Shown here piece by piece: positions 57,813 through 64,000 of a stretch of DNA of 64,000 bases (positions are counted from its first letter, which is position 1; each line of letters opens with the position of its first letter). Below the pieces are notes generated by a model. It saw only the letters and a list, made by a program, of their open reading frames with translations, did not search any database and was not told the origin of the DNA. The stretch comes from Ostrinia nubilalis (taxonomy: Eukaryota > Arthropoda > Insecta > Lepidoptera > Crambidae), in NCBI RefSeq assembly GCF_963855985.1, contig NC_087104.1, positions 12,710,001 through 12,774,000 of the forward strand, in the 5' to 3' direction. Made by a program: the position numbers and the translations under genes.

Positions 57813-58125
57813 CCATATCTGCCATCTACGCGGAACACATGAACAAACTTATCGAATTCGAGGCCTATGGGGTTACTCCGAAAAAAGCTATCTGAAGTTT
57901 CCTATGTTGCCATCCCTCTCGCACAAAGCGAGATGCCAGCATGAGCCACGGTGACAAATAGACCCGAAACTGCGTAAACAGAGTTTCGGAGTGGCCCCTA
58001 CGGGTGTGGACTAAAAGCAAGTTCCTGGGACTGTCCATAGGCGTCCACAATATAGGGAAGGGGACTGTGACGCTATTGGACACTGGCGAGGAGTATACAC
58101 TCACATTCCCCAATGGATACGGCAG
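57813..58125 (+). pseudogene. Exon E copy 3 (split by a MITE)
   Basis: The 5' piece 57813-57865 and the 3' piece from about 58001 to 58125 are interrupted by a 131-bp MITE. The signature box is again missing. Donor GGCAG|GTTAGT is kept. Confidence 0.88.
57868..57998. mobile_element. 131-bp MITE in exon copy E3, TA target duplication
   Basis: Ends 'ggggttactccgaaa' and 'tttcggagtggcccc' are complementary at 13 of 15 positions, flanked by TA at 57866-57867 and 57999-58000. A relative lies at 21516-21640. The insertion must postdate the duplication, because copies E1, E2 and E4 lack it. Confidence 0.9.
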
Positions 58126-58151
58126 GTTAGTTGTCATTTATTTCCTGCAAA

Positions 58152-58325
58152 CCATATCTGCCTTCTACGTGGAACAAATAAACGCATCCAGTTCGAAGCC
58201 TGGGTGTGGACTAAGAGCAAGTTCCTGGGACTGTCCATAGGCGTCCACAATATAGGGAAGGGGACTGTTACATTGCTGGACACTGGCGAGGAGTATACAC
58301 TCACATTCCCCAATGGTTACGGCAG
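58152..58325 (+). pseudogene. Exon E copy 4 (frameshift)
   Basis: A net loss of 4 bp in the EHVNKR region shifts the frame. The later part is close to identical to exon E. Donor GGCAG|GTTAGT is kept; no signature box. Confidence 0.87.
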
Positions 58326-58379
58326 GTTAGTGCTCATCGGAGCGTGCTTTAAAACAATTGAGTAGGTACTTGACACCAC

Positions 58380-59512
58380 TATAGCTCGCGCAACGAGAGT
58401 TGAGGCCATCAACACAATCAAATATTTGTATCTGTAGGTGTGTGGTTGGATCAGAGACTTACTTGGTATCCTCAGCTTGAAAGGGTTACTCAAAGAATTA
58501 GGAATCTCACGTGGATTTTTAAGATGTTGAGACATGCAGTGCCTAGGACGGATCTGGAAGCGGGGAATAGGGATGGGTGTCTCATAAGGGATATATATGT
58601 ATCACTGGTGCAGTCTGTCATTACCTACTGCTTGCCCGTATGGGGGGGCGCAGCCAAGACTCGATTTCTTGAGGTAGAACGGGCTCAGCGTGGTTTGATA
58701 AAGGTCATGTACTTTAAAAAACAAAGGTTTTCGACAGATAGACTTTATCAAACTACCCAAATCTCGTCAATTAGAAAGCTTTATGTTTTACAGACGATAC
58801 TTAGAAAACATAGAACCCTGGAATTTGACGCCACTAATGCTGCAAGAAGGCGACAAAAGCTAGTTACCCTTAAATGTAATTCTGTGTTTGCTACTAGACA
58901 ATATATGGCTCGTTCGGCCTACCTCTACAAAATTCTGAATAGAAACCTAAACTTATATCCTAAAACATATCGCGAGTGTAAAAGGTGCTTACAGATATAT
59001 TTGGAAGATAAAACCTATGATGATCTAGAGGCATTATTAGTGAAAACTCAATAGTAACGAAAACATATTATACACACTGACACACACCCACTCACACATG
59101 CACACACACACATACACACACACACACACACACACAATACACTACATACAAGCCACGCTAGAAAGTGTTAAAATTATTGTTAAAAATAGGATAATAGACC
59201 TGTTAGCTGATGTGTTAATTCTTTAAATTTATAATTTAGCTTCTTTTTATGTTAGAGCAGTTACTGCTTATGATTCTTATAGTGTAACTTTAAAATTAAA
59301 CTTAAAAAAACTTTAAAAAAAAACAAGTTAATATGTTCAGAATAATATTATTTTATAACTGTACATTCTCTACTATAGTATGAATAAATTAATGGAAGAG
59401 CGTTTGCTCCCTGATACAGGCTCATTAGCTTAAAAGGGAGCTACGGTCACTAACATTGTAATGTACCCATTGTTATGAAATAAATTGTTTATTATTGTTT
59501 ATTATTATTATT
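58380..59512 (+). mobile_element. 5'-truncated LINE with reverse-transcriptase C-terminus
   Basis: An open frame of 204 codons (58440-59054, no ATG at its start) reads VWLDQRLTWYPQLERV, then VSLVQSVITYCLPVWGGAAK. This is the typical post-RT region of Jockey/CR1/R-type LINE ORF2 proteins. A short insertion near 58427-58434 breaks the upstream frame (IKYL...). After the stop come a (CA)n microsatellite (about 59080-59146) and an A/T-rich tail of TTATT repeats near 59480-59512. It differs from the LINE at 52560. It sits in intron E-F and is dead. Confidence 0.85.
59082..59146 (+). repeat. (CA)n microsatellite
   Basis: Mostly CA dinucleotides with a few interruptions, inside the 3' UTR of the truncated LINE. 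Confidence 0.9.
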
Positions 59513-59839
59513 TATCTGTCTGCGCTGACGTCTTTTGAAGTCGGACTGACAACTGCTTTCTGTCTCGCTTGCAGACATTTAACAAGAGCGTGGTAGCTAG
59601 TGTATTCGATTAGAACTTGAATGTGTAAGTCTTAAATTGCATTCTAATATTATATCTGTATGAGCGCCTCAACTGTCGTTGAGTAACCTATAACACTCAT
59701 TTAAAGTTATTTTAGGTTACGAGCAGAGCTGTGATGTAACACAATTATATGTTCAGAACAGCTCGTCTAATTTAAGTATTTAAATCGTAATTTGGTCCAT
59801 TCAAAAACTCCAAACCCATAAAATCTAAACTCTTTCCAG
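59513..59839. other. End of intron E-F
   Basis: AT-rich unique sequence ending in the acceptor of exon F. Confidence 0.6.
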
Positions 59840-60062
59840 ATCAATACTGACCGTGCCATGGATCGAGTTAGGCGGCTCAGTCGTCATCGAGTGCGTGCAG
59901 ACTGGCCACAAAGCCAACATAGAGTTCCTGACGAAGCCTTTCTACGGCGGGAAGAAGCACCGCGTGACGTGTGAAGTCTTCGCTGGTCCGGATAAGAAGC
60001 CCTATTATACTGCGCAGGGCGAGTGGAATACTAGGATGGATGGGAGATGGACTGATTCGGGG
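59840..60062 (+). CDS. OSBPL9: ORP9-type gene, exon F ([10 protein letters not shown])
   Basis: Acceptor CTCTTTCCAG ends at 59839 and donor TCGGGG|GTAGGT starts at 60063. The 223 bp completes the arginine codon, then encodes [60 protein letters not shown] and [14 protein letters not shown], ending on a codon boundary. [18 protein letters not shown] and GEWN are conserved ORD strands in ORP9; the lysines contact lipid head groups or membrane. Only this copy of the four has the first third of the exon and an acceptor. Confidence 0.95.
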
Positions 60063-60109
60063 GTAGGTCACAGTTTTGTTAGGTGATAACTTACTTTTAG
60101 CGACTTTTA

Positions 60110-60225
60110 TGCCCATTTTCACCATCAATCCCTATTTTTTAAGTGACCCCTATGAAAACAAAAGTCCCGATAAGTGTTACCATAGGGGTCACTTAAAAAT
60201 TAGGGATTGATGGTGAAAACGGGCA
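60110..60225. mobile_element. Palindromic TWA MITE, copy 2 (in F array)
   Basis: 'tgcccattttcaccatcaat' against 'attgatggtgaaaacgggca', flanked by TTA on both sides. Same family as 21149-21264. Confidence 0.92.
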
Positions 60226-60271
60226 TTAGCCACCCATTTTTCCCGTGGATGTCACCAGGCCTGTCAAAGTT

Positions 60272-60521
60272 GTACTACAGGGCGCAGGGCGAGTGGAATA
60301 CCAGGATAGACGGACACGAGGGTAGGTGGACATTTTGTACGGTAATAACTTGTCTATGTATAATGGCCTGGCCAATACAAGAGTTTCTGGCGAAGCCTTT
60401 CTACGGCGGGAAGAAGCACCGCGTGACGTGTGAGGTGTTCGCTGGTCCGGATAAGAAGCCCTATTATACTGCGCAGGGCGAGTGGAATACCAGGATGGAT
60501 GGGAGATGGACGGACTCGGGG
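60272..60521 (+). pseudogene. Exon F copy 2 (3' fragment plus 5'-truncated copy)
   Basis: 60272-60321 matches only the end of exon F (around QGEWNTR) with its donor. 60367-60521 matches the exon from EFL-KPFYGG onward to donor GGG|GTAGGT. The [12 protein letters not shown] part and the acceptor are missing. Confidence 0.85.
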
Positions 60522-60682
60522 GTAGGTGGATATTGTTACCTATAGTGACGTAGCCGTGAGGTTCTAGCAGAGTAGATGGGACCACCCCCGCCCTACTTTT
60601 AGCGACTTTTAGTCGATTGATTCCGGCAGAGTGTAATAGAACCACCCATTCTTCTTGTGGATGTCACCAGGCCTGTCAAAGT

Positions 60683-60932
60683 TCTATTAAAGGGCGCAGG
60701 ACGAGTGGAATACCAGGATGGACGGACTCGAGGGTAGGTGGACATTTTGTACGATAATAACTTGTCTATGTATAATGACAAAGCCAACATCGAGTTCCTG
60801 ACGAAGCCCTTCTACGGCGGGAAAAAGCACCGCGTGACCTGCGAGGTGTTCGCTGGTCCGGACAAGAAGCCCTATTATACTGCGCAGGGCGAGTGGAATA
60901 CCAGGATGGACGGGAGTTGGACTGATTCTGGG
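60683..60932 (+). pseudogene. Exon F copy 3
   Basis: Same two-piece layout: end fragment 60683-60733 and truncated copy 60778-60932. The truncated part here keeps [14 protein letters not shown] more exactly than copies 2 and 4. Donor GGG|GTAGGT is present; no acceptor. Confidence 0.85.
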
Positions 60933-60979
60933 GTAGGTCACAGTTTTGTTAGGTGATAACTTACTTTTAGCGACTTTTA

Positions 60980-61093
60980 TGCCCATTTTCCATCAATCCC
61001 TATTTTTTAAGTGGCCCCTATGAAAACAATATTCCCGAAAAGTGTTACCATAGGGGTCACTTAAAAATTAGGGATTGATGGTGAAAACGGGCA
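60980..61093. mobile_element. Palindromic TWA MITE, copy 3 (in F array)
   Basis: Same family and same relative position as 60110-60225, with TTA on both sides and a few differences. It was duplicated together with the exon unit, not inserted independently. Confidence 0.9.
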
Positions 61094-61139
61094 TTAGCCA
61101 CCCATTTTTCCCGTGGATGTCACCAGGCCTGTCAAAGTT

Positions 61140-61389
61140 CTATTAAAGTGCGCAGGACGAGTGGAATACCAGGATAAACGGACTCGAGGGTAGGTGGACA
61201 TTTTGTATGGTAATAACTTGTCTATGTATAATAGCCTGGCCAATACAAGAGTTTCTGGCGAAGCCTTTCTACGGCGGAAAGAAGCACCGCGTGACATGCG
61301 AAGTGTTCGCTGGTCCGGATAAGAAGCCCTATTATACTGCGCAGGGCGAGTGGAATACCAGGATGGACGGGAGGTGGACTGATTCTGGG
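61140..61389 (+). pseudogene. Exon F copy 4
   Basis: End fragment 61140-61188 and truncated copy 61235-61389. The donor has changed to GGG|GTTGGT. The same 5' truncation as copy 2 ('ggccaatacaagagtttctg') shows that copies 2 and 4 share a recent ancestor. Confidence 0.85.
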
Positions 61390-61875
61390 GTTGGTCATAG
61401 TTTTGTTTTATGACTTTTTTTTTCCGTCGTGATATGCTTTTCACTATGGGTTGTGTGTGACTTTTCCCTCCAGGTGGGCGAGGCCAAATTGAAACATCAC
61501 AAGATTTTGAAAGTAGATTCCATTATATGCCATCTTAAACCAGGGAAAATCCAATCTTAATTCTGGGTACAAGGTCTGGGGTGGGGACACATCTGTTATA
61601 GATCGTTTCATTCAGCGTCTTGACGCGCCCCACCAATTTTGGAAAGCTCGAGGTGCGGGAAGTTTGATTCGAGCAATCCGAGTGTCATTATTGTAGTGTG
61701 CGTGTGCACTCATGGATAATAATTTAGCGTGTACCGATAACACTCAAACATTAGCGGAAGAATGGTGGGGTGCGTCTTCGTGGATGAAACGATCTATAAT
61801 TAATTATTGACTATTTGTGTGATTTCGTCAGCCTACACTTTAGAGCTAAGCTTTAATCTCAATTTCTCCTTCCAG
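61390..61875. other. Intron F-G with an unused-looking acceptor
   Basis: A strong acceptor-like CTTTTCCCTCCAG ends at 61474. The following frame reads VGEAKLKHHKILKVDSIICH and stops at about 61560. If spliced from exon F it would end the protein early. It has no similarity to ORP9, so I take it as a cryptic site. Confidence 0.5.
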
Positions 61876-62103
61876 CGAACAGAAGTCCTCTTCGAGGTAT
61901 CCAGCATGAAGCCACGCCGCAAGCGAGTGGCGCCCGTCAGCCGACAACAGCCGCACGAGTCGCGCCGCGTGTGGCGCCACGTGACCTGCGCCTTACGCGC
62001 CGCCGACACCGCCGCCGCCACCGACGCCAAGCGCCGCGTGGAGCAGGCGCAGCGAGACGCCGCCAAGCAACGCGATGCGGCTCATGACAAGTGGGCGACC
62101 CAA
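61876..62103 (+). CDS. OSBPL9: ORP9-type gene, exon G (C-terminal helix), first copy
   Basis: Acceptor CTCCTTCCAG ends at 61875; donor CAA|GTTAGT starts at 62104. The 228 bp (76 codons) encodes RTEVLFEVSSMKPRRKRVAP, VSRQQPHESRRVWRHVTCAL and RAADTAAATDAKRRVEQAQR, then ends HDKWATQ. This matches the ORP9 C-terminal part, ESRSLWKDVT followed by a long charged helix with AAT-AK-RLEE and ...WET before the final exon. The exon is GC-rich and alanine/arginine-biased compared with the rest of the gene. The following exon (expected to begin with an LF motif) is not in the window. Confidence 0.93.
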
Positions 62104-62127
62104 GTTAGTATTACAACCTCTAGACTC

Positions 62128-62251
62128 GGGAGTCGACACCGCCGACGCCGCCGACACCGCCGCCGCCAAGGACGCCAAGCGGCGTGTGGAGCAGGCGCAG
62201 CGAGACTCCGCCAAGCAACGCGACGCCGCGCACGACAAGTGGGCGACACAA
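62128..62251 (+). pseudogene. Exon G copy 2 (5'-truncated)
   Basis: It starts in the AADTAAA region; the first 30-odd codons and acceptor are missing. Open to donor CAA|GTTAGT, with KRRVEQAQRDSAKQRDAAHD. Confidence 0.85.
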
Positions 62252-62282
62252 GTTAGTATTACAACCTCTAGTATCCGAGTAG

Positions 62283-62378
62283 ACAACGCCGACGCCGCCG
62301 ACACCGCCGCCGCCACTGACGCCAAGCGCCGCGTCGAGCAAACAACGCGACGCTGCGCACGACAAATGGGCGACCCAG
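62283..62378 (+). pseudogene. Exon G copy 3 (deletion, frameshift)
   Basis: About 22 bp is lost within the VEQAQRDAAKQ region, so the end is out of frame. Donor CAG|GTTGGT. Confidence 0.82.
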
Positions 62379-62391
62379 GTTGGTTCGGCCG

Positions 62392-62447
62392 CTAAAGTCC
62401 GGTCGCTGAGCAGATAGAATTTCGTCCACTGACCCCAAGCTAGTCCT
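62392..62447. mobile_element. Left end of the AGTCYGGTCGCC MITE
   Basis: 'taaagtccggtcgctgagca' and 'cactgaccccaagcta', then truncated. Confidence 0.75.
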
Positions 62448-62457
62448 TTAGCTCCTG

Positions 62458-62558
62458 ACGACACCGCCGCCGCCACCGACGCCAAGCGCCGTGTGGAGCA
62501 GGCGCAGCGAGACGCTGCCAAGCAACGCGATGCCGCGCACGATAAGTGGGCGACCCAG
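62458..62558 (+). pseudogene. Exon G copy 4 (5'-truncated)
   Basis: DTAAATDAKRRVEQAQRDAA through HDKWATQ is open; donor CAG|GTTGGT. No acceptor. Confidence 0.84.
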
Positions 62559-62667
62559 GTTGGTACCTATAGCCTCCCGCCGACACCGCCGACGCCGACC
62601 GCTGTGCCGCAATAAGCCACGCAGACCCTTGTCACTGCCTCTAGTCTCCTAAGCCGACACCGCCGTC

Positions 62668-62724
62668 GCCGACACCTAGTGCTGCATCGAACGTGATGCC
62701 GCGCACGACAAGTTGGCCACACAG
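62668..62724 (+). pseudogene. Exon G copy 5 (degraded)
   Basis: Only the AHDK-W-TQ end with donor CAG|GTTGGT is recognisable. Confidence 0.65.
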
Positions 62725-62780
62725 GTTGGTACCTATAGCCTCCCGCCGACATCGGCGCCGCCTAGCGCCGCGTCAAGTAG

Positions 62781-62992
62781 GCGGGCCGCTCGCCGAACAG
62801 ATAGAATTTCGTCCACTGACCCCAAGCTACCCATCTTTGTCACTCGCGCCTAATTATGTCGCTGTCGCGACTGTGCGACGGGCGGCCGCAGAGAGTGCAA
62901 GCGCGACAGCAATATAATTACACGCGAGCGATAAGGATGGATAGCTTGGGGTCAGTAGACGAAATTCTATCTGTTCGGCGAGCGGACTTTAG
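62781..62992. mobile_element. AGTCYGGTCGCC MITE, full copy in G array
   Basis: Left 'cgctcgccgaacagatagaa' is mirrored by 'ttctatctgttcggcgagcg', with 'ccactgaccccaagcta' against 'tagcttggggtcagtag' inside. Confidence 0.86.
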
Positions 62993-62993
62993 C

Positions 62994-63132
62994 TTCTATG
63001 TTCTTTTGATTCATTTCATTGCGGGTCCAATGACAGTTTAACTTTCCCCCGGGACAAACTTGACCTTTACTGGTTGGGTTTTAATTGGCGGTCAAGCTGT
63101 AGATCCTGGCTACACAGCAGTTGCAGCGGTAG
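62994..63132 (-). repeat. Interspersed repeat, copy 3 of 3
   Basis: 'attgcgggtccaatgacagt' and 'tcaagctgtagatcctggct', the reverse complement of the family at 39151 and 48276. Confidence 0.78.
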
Positions 63133-63156
63133 GTATATTCCTATAGCTCCCGCTGA

Positions 63157-63315
63157 CAACAGCCGCACGAGTCGCGCCGCGTGTGGCGCCACGTGACCTG
63201 CGCCCTGCGCGCCGCCGACACCGCCGCCGCTACCGACGCCAAGCGGCGGGTCGAGCAGGCCCAGCGAGACGCTGCCAAGCAACGCGACGCTGCTCACGAC
63301 AAGTGGGCCACGCAG
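63157..63315 (+). pseudogene. Exon G copy 6 (longest extra copy)
   Basis: It is open from QQPHESRRVWRHVTCALR to HDKWATQ, with donor CAG|GTTGGT. Only the first third of the exon is missing. A CAACAG just before CCGCACGAG could act as an acceptor, but there is no pyrimidine tract. Confidence 0.84.
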
Positions 63316-63336
63316 GTTGGTACTTATAGCCTCTCG

Positions 63337-63530
63337 CCGACACCGCCGACACCGCCGCCGCCACCAACGCCAAGCGGCGTGTCGAGCAGTACCTATAGCC
63401 TTCTGCCGACACTGACTAGTTTCCCGCCGACACCGCCACCGCCGTCGCCGACACCTAGTGCTGCATCGAACAGGCGCAATGCGACGCCGCCAAGAAACGT
63501 AATGCCACGCACGACAAGTGGGCTACCCAG
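63337..63530 (+). pseudogene. Exon G copies 7 and 8 (fragments)
   Basis: 63337-63390 is a DTAAA...AKRRVEQ fragment. 63430-63530 is a degraded copy ending HDKWATQ with donor CAG|GTTGGT. Confidence 0.75.
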
Positions 63531-63658
63531 GTTGGTGTCTATAGCCTCCCGCCGACATCGGCGCCGCCTAGCGCCGCGTCAAGTAGGCGGGCCACCATGG
63601 TTGGTACCTACAGCTGCCTCAGCCGAAACTGTCTTTAGCCTCACACCGACGCTGCCGC

Positions 63659-63813
63659 CGCCGCACGAGTCGCGCCGCGTGTGGCGCCACGTGACCTGCG
63701 CCTTACGCGCCGCCGACACCGCCGCCGCCACCGACGCCAAGCGCCGTGTGGAGCAGGCGCAGCGAGACGCCGCCAAGCAACGGGATGCGGCACACGACAA
63801 GTGGGCCACTCAG
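63659..63813 (+). pseudogene. Exon G copy 9
   Basis: PHESRRVWRHVTCALRAADT through HDKWATQ is open; donor CAG|GTTGGT. It starts about 500 bp after copy 6, and the sequence that follows repeats that after copy 6. Confidence 0.84.
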
Positions 63814-63835
63814 GTTGGTATCTATAGCCTACCGC

Positions 63836-64000
63836 CGACACCGCCGACACCGCCGCCGCCACCAACGCCAAGCGGCTTGTCGAGCAGTACCTATAGCCTT
63901 CTGCCGACACTGACTAGTTTCCCGCCGACACCGCCACCGCCGTCGCCGACACCTAGTGCTGCATCGAACAGGCGCAATGCGACGCCGCCAAGAAACGTAA
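63836..64000 (+). pseudogene. Exon G copy 10 (fragments, cut by window edge)
   Basis: It repeats 63337-63502 almost exactly, so a unit of about 500 bp (copies 6-8, then 9-10) is itself tandemly duplicated. The array continues past the window. Confidence 0.8.

Noticed and set aside
61475..61560. Extra ORP9 exon after a strong acceptor
   Set aside because: The frame stops after about 28 codons and shows no ORP9 similarity, while 61876 joins in phase with the expected sequence.
61876..64000. CRISPR-like array in the GC-rich repeats
   Set aside because: Repeats are exon G copies of variable length with splice donors, in an animal genome; no constant short repeat with unique spacers.

Overview
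The window is AT-rich animal DNA crowded with transposable elements. The repeat set points to a moth or butterfly (Lepidoptera): dozens of short LINE 3' ends that stop in an ATG trinucleotide run, CTAGT-ending elements with a GC-rich terminal stem, a tRNA-headed SINE, hAT-type elements and many palindromic MITEs. There is no bacterial gene organisation; genes are split by introns.

The one host gene I can identify is on the + strand: an oxysterol-binding-protein-related protein of the ORP9 (OSBPL9) type. Its exons are at 43407-43507, 45475-45581, 47390-47475, 48066-48249, 57348-57604, 59840-60062 and 61876-62103. They join in phase and carry the conserved lipid-transfer (ORD) landmarks, including EQVSHHPP. 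The last exon(s) lie beyond the right edge. A short ATG-bearing exon at 21870-21922 has the phase needed to join exon 43407 and may be an alternative first exon that skips the PH domain; if so, 21923-43406 is one large intron. No PH-domain exon was found.

Layout. 1-21869: repeats without a convincing gene. This part holds a young 1,210-bp tandem duplication (1382-3922), a possible foldback-like structure with a GC-rich core (8000-9070), a CpG-rich stretch (10550-10920) and a complete hAT-type element with 8-bp target duplications (12002-13136). 21870-43406: candidate first exon, a Helitron helicase remnant, MITEs, a 208-bp tandem repeat split by a MITE, and a second hAT-type element (40481-41994) carrying a SINE. 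43407-64000: the ORP9 exons. A 4.3-kb CR1/Jockey-type LINE with both ORFs open lies antisense at about 52560-56868, and a truncated LINE lies at about 58380-59512.

The most unusual feature is in the ORP9 gene. Its first three ORD-side exons are single copy, but each of the next four has been amplified in place into its own array: exon D (about nine whole or partial copies, 48066-52325), exon E (four, 57348-58325), exon F (four, 59840-61389) and exon G (about ten, 61876 to the window end). In each array one copy, the first, has a good acceptor and full length. The others are truncated, often have stops or frameshifts, but usually keep the 5' splice donor. Whether this is real genome structure or an assembly product cannot be decided from sequence alone; long-read coverage would settle it.
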